From: Rhodospirillales bacterium
GTDB taxonomy: Bacteria > Pseudomonadota > Alphaproteobacteria > SMXQ01
Length of the DNA stretch: 64,000 nucleotides
Direction of reading: 5' to 3'
NCBI GenBank assembly: GCA_018666775.1
Contig: JABIXC010000007.1
Span: forward strand, 423,890 to 487,889
The position numbers and the translations under genes were made by a program. Numbering within the stretch: position 1 is the first letter of the stretch; each line of letters begins with the position of its first letter. Below are positions 36,958-45,996 of the stretch, piece by piece. The notes under the pieces are model-generated. The model was not told where the DNA came from. It did no database searches and saw nothing but the letters and a program-made list of their open reading frames with translations.

Positions 36958-37659
36958 TCAGGCATCTCCGTAACGGTATCCAAGCCCATACAGGGTTTCG
37001 ATCTGTGCAAAATCATCGTCCACCTGCTTGAACTTTCTGCGCAGCCTTTTGATGTGGCTATCGATGGTGCGGTCATCGACGTATATGTGTTCACCATAGG
37101 CTGCATCCATCAACTGGTCCCTGTTTTTGACATGGCCCGGGTGGGTTGCCAGAGATTGCAAAATTAGAAATTCGGTCACGGTCAATTGCACACCATTGTT
37201 ATCCCATGTGCAAAGGTGACGATCGGGATCTAGAACCAGCTTATCGCGAACAATCACATTCTTGCCCACTTCTCCATCACCGTTGCTTGCGGTTAATGCG
37301 GTGCGCCGCAAAAGCGCGCGGATGCGTTCGATCAAAAGGCGCTGGGAAAAGGGTTTGCTGATGTAATCATCGGCCCCCATACGCAGGCCCAGAAGCTCGT
37401 CTATTTCTTCGTCTTTCGAGGTCAGAAAAATGACTGGCATTTTGGAGGTTTTCCGAATGCGATTTAACAGCTCCATCCCATCCATTCTGGGCATCTTGAT
37501 ATCCAGAACCGCCAGATCAACCGGTCGGGCGTTCATGCCCTCAAGGGCTTTCTCGCCATCAACATAGGTGTCCACAGAAAACCCCTCGGCCTCCAGAGAC
37601 ATGGAAACAGAGGTCAAAATATTCTGGTCATCATCAACAAGCGCAATCGTGTCGGCCAT
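36958..37659 (-). CDS. chvI: Response regulator ChvI (OmpR/PhoB type)
   Basis: DNA-binding partner of ChvG. The receiver domain (1-120) has the acidic pocket ALVDDD, phosphoacceptor Asp53 ([11 protein letters not shown]) and Lys in FLTSKDEE. The C-terminal winged helix has [19 protein letters not shown] and [17 protein letters not shown]. At 233 residues the length is standard. The ribosome site is AAGGGGA about 7 bases before the ATG. It heads the unit chvI-chvG-hprK-EIIA-ptsH and is divergent from the NiCoT and pckA genes. Confidence 0.94.
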   Translation of the reverse strand: MADTIALVDDDQNILTSVSMSLEAEGFSVDTYVDGEKALEGMNARPVDLAVLDIKMPRMDGMELLNRIRKTSKMPVIFLTSKDEEIDELLGLRMGADDYISKPFSQRLLIERIRALLRRTALTASNGDGEVGKNVIVRDKLVLDPDRHLCTWDNNGVQLTVTEFLILQSLATHPGHVKNRDQLMDAAYGEHIYVDDRTIDSHIKRLRRKFKQVDDDFAQIETLYGLGYRYGDA

Positions 37660-37919
37660 TGGTTATCCCCTTAATGGTTAAAGCCTTAAAGGCTGGGTTC
37701 CAGGCAACTCAGGTACCACTCTAAACAAATCTGCAAATGGGGCAATTTAAGGGCCATTCAATGACATTTTGACGTCCGGCATGAATTATATGACGTTGCA
37801 ACGCAGTCGCACATCCCGTGATTGACAGCCATCACACCATAACTATGATGGCGCGGCCTGCGGGTTTCCCTGTCCGGCCTAACAACAATATAACAAAAAT
37901 TCAGGTGAGGATCACCCGC

Positions 37920-38630
37920 ATGCTTTCTGTCCTTGGGCTAGGTTTTTTGATCGGCATGAAACATGCCATTGAAGCCGATCATGTCGCTGCTGTTGCCAGT
38001 TTGGCCACGCGCGCGCGAACCGTGCGGGAAACCACCCGCTTTGGCATTGCCTGGGGGCTTGGCCACACCATCACGCTGTTCATCATTGGGTCCGTGGTCT
38101 TGGCAATGGACATGGCGGTGCCAAAAAATCTATCGCTGTTTCTGGAATTTGCCGTTGGCCTGATGCTGGTGGGGCTCGGCATTGACGTTGTGGTCCGCTT
38201 CATTCGGAAAAAAGCCCATTTTCATGCCCATGCCCATGATGGCAGCCCGCATTTTCATGCCCACCGTCACAGTCAGCAGGCATCCCACGACACCACCGCT
38301 CACCGCCATGCCCACCCAAGAAAATTACCGGTCCGCGCCCTTATCGTCGGGCTGATGCATGGATTGGCCGGCTCGGCTGCATTGGTATTGCTGGCCTTGA
38401 GCACGATTGAATCTGTTTGGATGGGTGTTCTCTATATTTTGCTGTTCGGATTTGGCAGCATCATTGGCATGGCCATCCTGTCTTGCGCCATTGCGGTGCC
38501 GCTCAGGCTTACCTCCAACCGACTGGAAGGGGCAACCCAGAGCTTGTCCATGGTCATCGGTGCCCTGACCATCATCGTCGGAGCCTCTATCATCTGGCGC
38601 ACGGCCATAGGCGAAGGCCTGTTTATCTAA
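37920..38630 (+). CDS. Nickel/cobalt transporter-like protein (HX4DH signature)
   Basis: A 236-residue membrane protein with about six helices. The NiCoT signature HX4DH is at residues 15-21 (GMKHAIEADHVAAVAS). A second conserved segment, LIVGLMHGLAGSAALVLLAL, follows a His-rich cytoplasmic or periplasmic loop (about residues 98-135) with repeated HAHAH and HFHAH motifs that could bind metal. ATG 37920 with AGGTGAGG upstream is preferred over a longer frame. It lies between chvI and pckA, which are often direct neighbours. The substrate (nickel, cobalt or another metal) is not determined by sequence. Confidence 0.8.
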   Translation: MLSVLGLGFLIGMKHAIEADHVAAVASLATRARTVRETTRFGIAWGLGHTITLFIIGSVVLAMDMAVPKNLSLFLEFAVGLMLVGLGIDVVVRFIRKKAHFHAHAHDGSPHFHAHRHSQQASHDTTAHRHAHPRKLPVRALIVGLMHGLAGSAALVLLALSTIESVWMGVLYILLFGFGSIIGMAILSCAIAVPLRLTSNRLEGATQSLSMVIGALTIIVGASIIWRTAIGEGLFI

Positions 38631-38651
38631 GCCGAAGGCCTGTTTATTTAA
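38610..38651 (+). repeat. 21-bp tandem duplication across the NiCoT stop codon
   Basis: 38610-38630 and 38631-38651 are two direct copies of 21 bp differing at two positions. Each carries the last codons GEGLFI-like and a TAA. The first TAA ends the gene; the second copy is now 3' untranslated sequence. Confidence 0.85.
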
Positions 38652-38885
38652 GCCCCTGTAACGCCGCCCACCCCGATTTCTGGTTTTATGCTTAATAAAT
38701 CAGGGAAAATTGGGCAAAATTGAGACCAATCCCGCCCCTTTTCCACCGATTTGTCCACAAGCAGCACTAAAATGCGACAAAGTCGCGTATGGGGGTGGCA
38801 TCGGGCGTTGGCTTTCCGTATATAAGGGGCTCTAGGGATAACCAATACATATTCGGTTACCCCCGGCACATTACGGGAGAATAAA

Positions 38886-40493
38886 GTGGAAGACCAAGGC
38901 CCCATAAAAAGCAGCATCGGACTAGAAAAACACGGCATTAAGAATGCCAAATCTGTGTTTTGGAATCTTGCCGAACCGGCACTTTATGAAGAATCGATCC
39001 GCCGTAGCGAAGGTTTGATTGCACCCGGCGGCTCGCTGGTTGTTGAAACCGGCGAATACACGGGCCGTTCTCCCAAGGACAAGTTTATTGTCGAAGAACC
39101 ATCAAGCCGCGACGACATCTGGTGGGGCGCGGTCAACAAATCCATTTCCGAAGACAATTACAACGCCATTCGCGCCAAAATTGTTGATTATTACAAAGAC
39201 CATGATCTGTTTATTCAAGATGCCTATGCGGGTGCCGATCTGGATTACCAGCTGAACATCCGTTTGGTGACGGAAACAGCGTGGCACGCCCTGTTTGCCC
39301 GCAACATGTTCATCCAGCCCAATACAGAAGCGCTGGCGAACTTTGATCCATCCTTCACCATCCTGCACGCACCGGGCCTTAACGTAGACCCGGCCACCGA
39401 TGGCACCAATTCAGACATCTGTATCATTTTGAACTTTGGCGCCAAGGAAGTTCTGATCACGGGCACCTGGTATGCCGGTGAGATCAAAAAATCGGTGTTC
39501 TCCATCCTCAATTATCTGTTGCCCGCCGAAGGGGTTATGCCCATGCATTGTTCTGCCAACGTTGGCAGCGACAATGATGCGGCCATTTTCTTTGGCCTTT
39601 CGGGAACCGGCAAAACAACGCTTTCCGCTGATGGCTCGCGCACCCTGGTGGGTGATGACGAACATGGCTGGTCTGACAACGGCATCTTCAATTTCGAAGG
39701 CGGCTGCTATGCCAAGGCGATTAATCTGTCTGCCGAAGCCGAACCTGAAATTTATGCCACGACCCATCGTTTTGGCACGGTATTGGAAAATGTTGTCATT
39801 GATCCCGTGACCCGGGAACTTGATTTCTCATCCGATGCGCTGACCGAAAACACCCGCGTCTCGTATCCCATCGAATTCATTCCCAACATTTCCGAAACCC
39901 TGACATCAGGACGTCCGGAACACATTGTCATGCTGACCGCAGATGCCTTTGGTGTCCTGCCTCCCATCAGCAAGATGAGCGCTGATCAGGCCATGTATCA
40001 TTTCCTGTCAGGCTATACCGCACGGGTTGCTGGCACAGAACGTGGCGTTACCGAACCCGAAGCAACGTTTTCCACCTGCTTTGGTGCGCCCTTCATGTCA
40101 CGCCACCCCACAGTCTATGCCAAGCTTTTGGGTGATTTGATCGCCCGTCACAAGACCCAGTGCTGGCTGGTCAACACCGGCTGGACCGGTGGTGCGTATG
40201 GCGTTGGGACCCGCATGAAAATTGCCCATACCCGCGCCATGCTTACAGCGGCCCTTGAAGGCAAACTCGACAGCGTCGTTATGGCACCTGATCCCAATTT
40301 CGGGATGGACGTTCCCCAAAGCTGCCCCGATGTTCCAGACGAAGTGCTTAACCCACGCAACACTTGGTCAGACAAGGCAGCCTATGACAAAACCGCGCAG
40401 GCGCTTGCTGGTATGTTTGAGAAAAACTTCGTTGAATTTGAGCCCCAAGTCGATGACGGCATCAAAAAGGCGGCCATTCGTCCCGCAGCCTAG
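38886..40493 (+). CDS. pckA: Phosphoenolpyruvate carboxykinase (ATP)
   Basis: Converts oxaloacetate and ATP to PEP in gluconeogenesis. The kinase P-loop is in FFGLSGTGKTTLSADGSRTL, with a preceding PMHCSANVG and a later HGWSDNGIFNFEGGCYAK. At 535 residues it is a standard bacterial ATP-type enzyme. The GTG start has GGGAGA 5 bases upstream. In rhizobia pckA lies beside chvI and is under ChvI control; here the NiCoT gene lies between. A small inverted repeat, GCGAC-AAA-GTCGC (38774-38786), sits 100 bp upstream of the start. Confidence 0.97.
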   Translation: MEDQGPIKSSIGLEKHGIKNAKSVFWNLAEPALYEESIRRSEGLIAPGGSLVVETGEYTGRSPKDKFIVEEPSSRDDIWWGAVNKSISEDNYNAIRAKIVDYYKDHDLFIQDAYAGADLDYQLNIRLVTETAWHALFARNMFIQPNTEALANFDPSFTILHAPGLNVDPATDGTNSDICIILNFGAKEVLITGTWYAGEIKKSVFSILNYLLPAEGVMPMHCSANVGSDNDAAIFFGLSGTGKTTLSADGSRTLVGDDEHGWSDNGIFNFEGGCYAKAINLSAEAEPEIYATTHRFGTVLENVVIDPVTRELDFSSDALTENTRVSYPIEFIPNISETLTSGRPEHIVMLTADAFGVLPPISKMSADQAMYHFLSGYTARVAGTERGVTEPEATFSTCFGAPFMSRHPTVYAKLLGDLIARHKTQCWLVNTGWTGGAYGVGTRMKIAHTRAMLTAALEGKLDSVVMAPDPNFGMDVPQSCPDVPDEVLNPRNTWSDKAAYDKTAQALAGMFEKNFVEFEPQVDDGIKKAAIRPAA

Positions 40494-40518
40494 AGCACAA
40501 ATTCAGACCTGAATTTCT

Positions 40519-40550
40519 AAACGCCGATCCGGGTTCCCGGGTCGGCGTTT
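40519..40550. terminator. Bidirectional terminator between pckA and the MFS gene
   Basis: AAACGCCGA and TCGGCGTTT arms enclose a further CCGGG/CCCGG stem across a T-G wobble. This gives about 15 bp of stem with A and T tails on the two sides. It fits convergent pckA (+) and MFS (-). Confidence 0.85.
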
Positions 40551-40562
40551 TGCGCATCTCAC

Positions 40563-41750
40563 CTATAAAATCTTGTTATATTTGGCGTAAACCGTGGCCA
40601 GAACCATCAAAGCCACAAGAACCCCACCGCCGATCAAAAGACTGCTTTCCAATCCAACCAGAGAAACAAGCCCGCCCATGGCAATGGGCCCAATGGTCGA
40701 CATGAAGCGGTTGGACATGGTCCGAAGCCCCACGGCCTTGCCCTGATTGCTGCCCACCACCGATGACATTTCAGTAATGATCAGGGGTGTGGAAATGCCT
40801 ACCGCCAAACCCCGACCGGCCTGAGCAAACAGGAACAATACATAAAGCCCAAGCCAAGGTGTGATGGCAATCAGTGCCACAGAAATTGCAGACGTGATCA
40901 GCAACAACCAAAGCCCGTTAATCCGGCCCGTCATGGGGGCGGCCAACAATGCACCAACGGCCGCCGCTGCCGCACCGGTTGCCAGCAAAAGACCAATGGC
41001 CGTGCCTGATAGGCCAACACCGTTCAGATACACCACGTAAAATGAACTCTGGATCGAATGCCCGCCGATGCGCAACATCGACACCATTATAAGAAACGTC
41101 ACCACCGGCATCGCCATCAACCCAAAAGCGGCTGTGTAGCTTTTAAGCTCCGGCAAAAGATCTGCAAAGCCAAATTTGGGCGCATCGTTTTTCGTCTCGG
41201 CCTCTGTCCGGGGCAATGCCAATGCCGCGCCCAACTGGCACATCGCCCATACGAACAGCATGCCAAAAGCCCCCCAAGGCCCGATGAAATCCCACCCGGC
41301 TCCCACCAAGGGTGGACCAACCAGATTTCCCAAAACCCCATAAAAGGTCAGGCGTCCTGCGTATTGCGGGCTGCCACGCATGATTTGACCCACCAGCGTC
41401 TGGGCCCCCGCCCAGCCAATGGTCGAGGAAAGACCCAGAACAAGCTGGAACACAAACACCGCACCGATCCACGGAAAGACCGGGTACAAAAGCGGCATCA
41501 TCGCACCAATGATGGCAAACCCGATCATGACGCGCCTGGCGCCCAGACGATCCATCATGGCCCCGCCATGGACCGAAAACAAAAAAGGCAAAAGATTGAA
41601 ACTGCCCAGTGCCAACCCAATCATCAACGGGCTGGCATGCAGGTGCAAAAGCCAAAGCGGCACCACCACCGAGCCAAGGTTCGACATGGTCGCGCCAAAC
41701 AACCCCGACGCATAAACCGCCCCCTGAACACGAACCGAAATTGGCTCCAC
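40563..41750 (-). CDS. MFS transporter
   Basis: Inner-membrane carrier of about 395 residues with 12 predicted helices. The loop between helices 2 and 3 carries GGAMMDRLGARRVMIGFAI, the major-facilitator motif A in the form G-x4-DRxGxRR. GTG 41750 is chosen because CAGGGAG lies 5 bases upstream; a GTG eight codons earlier has no ribosome site. No neighbouring gene suggests a substrate, and I cannot assign one. Confidence 0.82.
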   Translation of the reverse strand: MEPISVRVQGAVYASGLFGATMSNLGSVVVPLWLLHLHASPLMIGLALGSFNLLPFLFSVHGGAMMDRLGARRVMIGFAIIGAMMPLLYPVFPWIGAVFVFQLVLGLSSTIGWAGAQTLVGQIMRGSPQYAGRLTFYGVLGNLVGPPLVGAGWDFIGPWGAFGMLFVWAMCQLGAALALPRTEAETKNDAPKFGFADLLPELKSYTAAFGLMAMPVVTFLIMVSMLRIGGHSIQSSFYVVYLNGVGLSGTAIGLLLATGAAAAAVGALLAAPMTGRINGLWLLLITSAISVALIAITPWLGLYVLFLFAQAGRGLAVGISTPLIITEMSSVVGSNQGKAVGLRTMSNRFMSTIGPIAMGGLVSLVGLESSLLIGGGVLVALMVLATVYAKYNKIL

Positions 41751-41793
41751 AGCTACTCCCTGATTTATCTGCACTTAAGTTGGGCCAGATGGC

Positions 41794-44670
41794 CTAATGC
41801 ACTTCGGCCCAGCTGTCGCCGATGCCGGTTTCAACTTCTAGGGGCACAGAAATATTGGTTGCTGGATGGGCGGCACCGGTCATTACGGCCACCACTGCTT
41901 TTGCCGTGGCTTCGGCTTCGGCTTCTGGGGCTTCGAAAATTAATTCATCGTGGACTTGCAGCAACATTGTGGCGCTTAGCTTGTTTTTTAAAAGGGCTGC
42001 GGGCACGCGGATCATGGCACGCTTGATGACATCGGCGGCAGCCCCCTGAAGCGGGGCATTAATGGCGGCGCGTTCGGCAAAGGCCTTTTGTGGGCCTTTG
42101 GCAGAAATGCCCGGGGTGTGAATGCGGCGGCCAAAAATGGTTTCCACATAGCCATGATTGCGGGCAAATTCTTTGGTGTCTTCCATGTAATCGCGAATGC
42201 CGGGATAGCGTTTGAAATAGGATTTGATGTATTCCGCCGCTTCGCCATTGGGAATGGAAAGCTGGCGCGCAAGGCCAAAGGCCGAAATGCCATAGATGAT
42301 CCCGAAATTGATAGCCTTGGCCGACCGACGGATCATCGGGTCCATGCCTTCAATGGGTACATTGAACATTTCCGATGCGGTCAATGCGTGAATATCATCG
42401 CCATTTTGAAAGGCATCTTTCAACACCTTGATATCGGCGACATGGGCCAAAAGGCGCAATTCGATTTGGGAATAATCTGCAGAAATTAGCTTCATGCCTT
42501 TTTCGGCAATGAAGGCTTCGCGGATTTTCCGCCCTTCTTCGGTGCGAACGGGAATGTTCTGAAGATTGGGATCGGTCGATGACAATCTGCCCGTCGATGC
42601 CACGGCCATGGAATACGATGTATGCACCCGGCCCGTGTCTGGATTGATCTGGGCCTGCAGGGCATCGGAATAGGTGGACCGAAGTTTTGATAAGTGACGC
42701 CAATCCAAAACCTGTTGGGCAATGTCATGGCCCTGGCCTGCCAGATTATCAAGAATATCTGCCCCTGTGGCATAGGCCCCGGTTTTGCCTTTTTTGCCCC
42801 CCGGTATACCCAGATCATCAAACAGAATTTCGCCCAATTGCTTTGGGCTGCCGACATTAAAGTCGCGCCCCGCCGTGGCGTGGATTTTAATTTCCAGTTT
42901 ATCCAGCCGTTTGGTGAAATCTGTACTCAGCGTCTTTAAATGCCCGGGGGCCACTTTGATGCCAGCACTTTCCATGGCAACCAGAACCGGGATCAGGGGC
43001 CGTTCAAGGGTTTCATAAACCGTTGCCATATGATCGCGGGCCAAACGGGGTTTCAAAACATCATGCAGCCGCAAGGTCATGTCTGCGTCTTCCGCTGCGT
43101 AATCAAGCGCGCGGTCCAGCGGCACATAATCAAAGGTCACCCTTTTTTTACCAACCCCTGCCACGTCTCCAAATTTGATATTGGCATGACCCAGCATCCG
43201 CAACGATAATTCATCCAGCCCATGGCCGTGCTGGCCTGCTTCCAGAACATAAGACAGCACCATGGTGTCATCGACAGGCGTAATCCCAACGTCGTAGCGC
43301 GCAAGAATTTCTGTGTCGTATTTAATATTATGCCCAACCTTCAACACCGATGGGTCTTCCAGCAAGGGCTTCAAAAGTGCCAGCGCCGTGTCCCGATCAA
43401 TTTGTTCCGGTGTATTCTGATCTGTGCCCCCATCATCACCATCGCCCCCAAGATCAAGCGCCCCTTGGGGTGCCACCATGCGGTGGGCGAGCGGGATATA
43501 ACAGGCCTTGCCCGCATCATAGGAAAGAGAAACCCCCACCAGTTCTGCACGCATGGAATCAAGGGAGGTGGTTTCTGTGTCCACGGCAACCCGGCCCGCA
43601 TCTATGGCCGCTTTGATCCAGACAGAAAGCCTGTCTTCATCGGTCACCAGTTCGTATTCGCCCTTGCCTAAATTGGCGCTTGGGTGTGCGGTAGAATCTT
43701 GAGACGCGGGGGGCATTTCACCTGATTTTGGTGCGGGGTTGGCATTGGTTTGGGAGCCCGGCTCAACCACTCGACCATCGCCATCAGGCTCACTTCTGAC
43801 CCGTGCGGCGATGGAGTTAAATTCCTGTGCATGCAAAAATTTAAGGAGCATTTCGGTGTCGCGTTCGCGTTTGATGAAGCTGTGATAATCATCAACGCCG
43901 GGCACATCATCCTTCAAGATCACCAATTGCTTTGAAACCCTTGCCTGATCTGCAAATTCGATCAGGTTTTGGCGGCGCTTTGGCTGTTTTATTTCTCCGG
44001 CTTTTGCCAACAGCGTTTCAAGATCGCCGTAAAGATTGATTAATTCCGCTGCCGTTTTCACCCCAATGCCGGGCACGCCCGGAACATTATCTGCGGAATC
44101 CCCGGCCAGCGCCTGAACCTCGATCACTTTGTCAGGCGTCACGCCAAATTTTACCATCACTTCTTCCGCACCAATCCGGCCGGATTTGATGGGGTCCTGC
44201 ATGCTGACACCCAAGCCGATCAACTGCATCATGTCCTTGTCCGAAGACAGGATGGTTACCTCATCCCCTGCTTCGCGGGCTTGACGGGCATAGGTGGCAA
44301 TCAAGTCATCGGCTTCATAGCCTTCCAGCTGCACGGCGGGCACATTGAAGGCCGCCGTTGCTTCACGGATCAGGGCAAATTGGGGGACCAGATCATCGGG
44401 CGGTGGTGGCCGGTGGGCCTTGTAATCGGGATAGATGTCACTGCGAAAGGTTTTGCGTGCGGCATCAAACACCACGACAAGATAATCAGCCTCTGTGTCG
44501 TCCAAAAGCTTCATCAACATATTGCAAAACCCGAACACCGCATTGGTGGGTGTGCCGTCGCTTCGGGTCATGTTTAACTTCAGCGCAAAATAGGCGCGAA
44601 AAATAAACCCGGACCCATCCACCAAAAACAGATGATGGGGTTTACTTCCAGCTTTTGGCGATGGACTCAA
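41794..44670 (-). CDS. polA: DNA polymerase I
   Basis: Repair and Okazaki-fragment polymerase with three domains. The N-terminal 5' nuclease has LFLVDGSGFIFRAYFALKLN and LVVVFDAARKTFRSD. The 3'-5' proofreading domain has VAVDTETTSLDSMRAELVGV and DADMTL. The polymerase shows ISADYSQIELRLLAHVADI, the O-helix RRSAKAINFGIIYGISAFGL and LLQVHDELIFEAP. The best start is TTG 44670: it overlaps the TGA of the upstream zinc-finger gene (TTGA) and has GGAAG 6 bases before it. This gives 958 residues; an ATG 20 codons earlier lies inside that gene. Confidence 0.95.
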   Translation of the reverse strand: MSPSPKAGSKPHHLFLVDGSGFIFRAYFALKLNMTRSDGTPTNAVFGFCNMLMKLLDDTEADYLVVVFDAARKTFRSDIYPDYKAHRPPPPDDLVPQFALIREATAAFNVPAVQLEGYEADDLIATYARQAREAGDEVTILSSDKDMMQLIGLGVSMQDPIKSGRIGAEEVMVKFGVTPDKVIEVQALAGDSADNVPGVPGIGVKTAAELINLYGDLETLLAKAGEIKQPKRRQNLIEFADQARVSKQLVILKDDVPGVDDYHSFIKRERDTEMLLKFLHAQEFNSIAARVRSEPDGDGRVVEPGSQTNANPAPKSGEMPPASQDSTAHPSANLGKGEYELVTDEDRLSVWIKAAIDAGRVAVDTETTSLDSMRAELVGVSLSYDAGKACYIPLAHRMVAPQGALDLGGDGDDGGTDQNTPEQIDRDTALALLKPLLEDPSVLKVGHNIKYDTEILARYDVGITPVDDTMVLSYVLEAGQHGHGLDELSLRMLGHANIKFGDVAGVGKKRVTFDYVPLDRALDYAAEDADMTLRLHDVLKPRLARDHMATVYETLERPLIPVLVAMESAGIKVAPGHLKTLSTDFTKRLDKLEIKIHATAGRDFNVGSPKQLGEILFDDLGIPGGKKGKTGAYATGADILDNLAGQGHDIAQQVLDWRHLSKLRSTYSDALQAQINPDTGRVHTSYSMAVASTGRLSSTDPNLQNIPVRTEEGRKIREAFIAEKGMKLISADYSQIELRLLAHVADIKVLKDAFQNGDDIHALTASEMFNVPIEGMDPMIRRSAKAINFGIIYGISAFGLARQLSIPNGEAAEYIKSYFKRYPGIRDYMEDTKEFARNHGYVETIFGRRIHTPGISAKGPQKAFAERAAINAPLQGAAADVIKRAMIRVPAALLKNKLSATMLLQVHDELIFEAPEAEAEATAKAVVAVMTGAAHPATNISVPLEVETGIGDSWAEVH

Positions 44671-44846
44671 TGGCTGCTTCCAACCTTGGTGCCGGCTTTC
44701 AAGACAAAATGCTGCCCACAATAAGGACATTCAGCCTTGCCACCCGCGCCCAAATTCAGAAAGACCCGGGGATGGCCATGGGTGCCCCCATTGCAGCCAA
44801 CGGTTGGGGTTTCCACTATAATTACGGTTTCTTTTTCAGATTCCAT
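44667..44846 (-). CDS. Zinc-finger protein, zf-CHCC (NDUFS6-like) family
   Basis: A 59-residue protein with VGCNGGTHGHPRVFLNLG followed by GKAECPYCGQHFVL. The Cys, His, Cys and Cys ligands match the zf-CHCC family found in the NDUFS6 accessory subunit of complex I and in small alphaproteobacterial proteins. AGAGGAA lies before the start; TTG 44849 is an alternative one codon upstream. Its stop overlaps the polA start, so the two are translationally coupled. A role in respiration is inference from the family. Confidence 0.88.
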   Translation of the reverse strand: MESEKETVIIVETPTVGCNGGTHGHPRVFLNLGAGGKAECPYCGQHFVLKAGTKVGSSH

Positions 44847-44955
44847 CAAGGAATTCCTCTTCTGATACGAATGCGCGAAAGGCCGTGTTGACCACCCTAT
44901 ACCCCGGATGATACCGATTGCCTATGCGCAATCAACCGCCGGAAACAGCTTTTTC

Positions 44956-45996
44956 ATGAATGTTACTTACCCATCTGGGCCCAAGCCCCGGAATGCCGAA
45001 CTTTCCCCAGATCTTAGGGTTGATCAAGACAGATTACCCAAAAATGCCGTGGAAATCTGCGGCCTTTCAAAGACCTATGAAGGGGATGCCAAAAGCCCCC
45101 CTAAAACCGCCCTTAAAGACGTCAACCTGACCGTCCCACGGGGCGCTTTTTTTGGGATTTTGGGGCCAAATGGCGCTGGAAAGTCCACCTTAATCAATAT
45201 TCTGGCGGGGCTGACCACCAAAACGGCCGGCAGCGTGCATATTTGGGATTACAACATCGATACGAACCGGCGAAATGCCAAAACGGCCATCGGTGTGGTG
45301 CCCCAGGAACTTAACCTGGACCCATTTTTTACACCCCGGGAATTGCTCGAATTTCAAGCTGGACTATATGGCATCGGACCAAAAGATCGGCGCACGGATG
45401 AAATTCTTGAAATTGTCGGCCTGGCTGACAAAGCCAATGCCTATTCGCGGTCGCTGTCAGGCGGCATGCGGCGCAGGCTTTTAATCGCCAAGGCAATCTT
45501 GCACCGCCCACCGGTGGTGGTTCTTGATGAACCCACCGCAGGCGTGGACGTGGAACTGCGCCAACAACTTTGGGCCTATATCAAGGAACTGAACGAAGCG
45601 GGCACCACCATATTGTTGACCACCCATTATCTGGAAGAAGCCGAACAATTGTGCGACACCATTGCCATCATTGATGAGGGCGATGTCATTGCCTGTGAAC
45701 AAACCGCCCAATTGCTGCAGCGCATCGACACCAGAGAAATGATTGCCACCGTTTCACAAGACCTTGAAACCGTGCCGGTGGCATTACAGAAATTCGATGT
45801 AACCCTATCCCCCCCAAGGTGCCTTCGTTTCCGGTTTAAACGCAGCGAAACCCAAATAGGCGAAATCATTACAGCCATCCAGAATGCCGGGCTGATGATT
45901 GCTGATCTTTCAATATCTGAGGGAAAGCTGGAAGACGTTTTCATGGAACTGACCGGGGCGCGACCGAAGCCGCCACCGTGTGACGATGTGCCATGA
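44956..45996 (+). CDS. ABC transporter ATP-binding protein (DrrA/NodI type, no permease nearby)
   Basis: ATPase of an ABC-2-type exporter. Walker A is [20 protein letters not shown], the signature is RSLSGGMRRRLLIAKAIL, and Walker B is VVVLDEPTAGVD, followed by TTHYLEEAE and a ~90-residue C-terminal domain of the DrrA type. About 35 residues precede the core. ATG 44956 is preferred; ATG 44908 would add IPIAYAQSTAGNSFF, which does not resemble the family. No ABC-2 permease is adjacent. The next gene overlaps by 4 bases and encodes a lipoprotein hydrolase. Confidence 0.88.
   Translation: MNVTYPSGPKPRNAELSPDLRVDQDRLPKNAVEICGLSKTYEGDAKSPPKTALKDVNLTVPRGAFFGILGPNGAGKSTLINILAGLTTKTAGSVHIWDYNIDTNRRNAKTAIGVVPQELNLDPFFTPRELLEFQAGLYGIGPKDRRTDEILEIVGLADKANAYSRSLSGGMRRRLLIAKAILHRPPVVVLDEPTAGVDVELRQQLWAYIKELNEAGTTILLTTHYLEEAEQLCDTIAIIDEGDVIACEQTAQLLQRIDTREMIATVSQDLETVPVALQKFDVTLSPPRCLRFRFKRSETQIGEIITAIQNAGLMIADLSISEGKLEDVFMELTGARPKPPPCDDVP

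Noticed and set aside
41058..42026. A 322-codon plus-strand frame spanning the MFS and polA 3' ends
   Set aside because: Basic, low-quality translation antisense to two supported genes.
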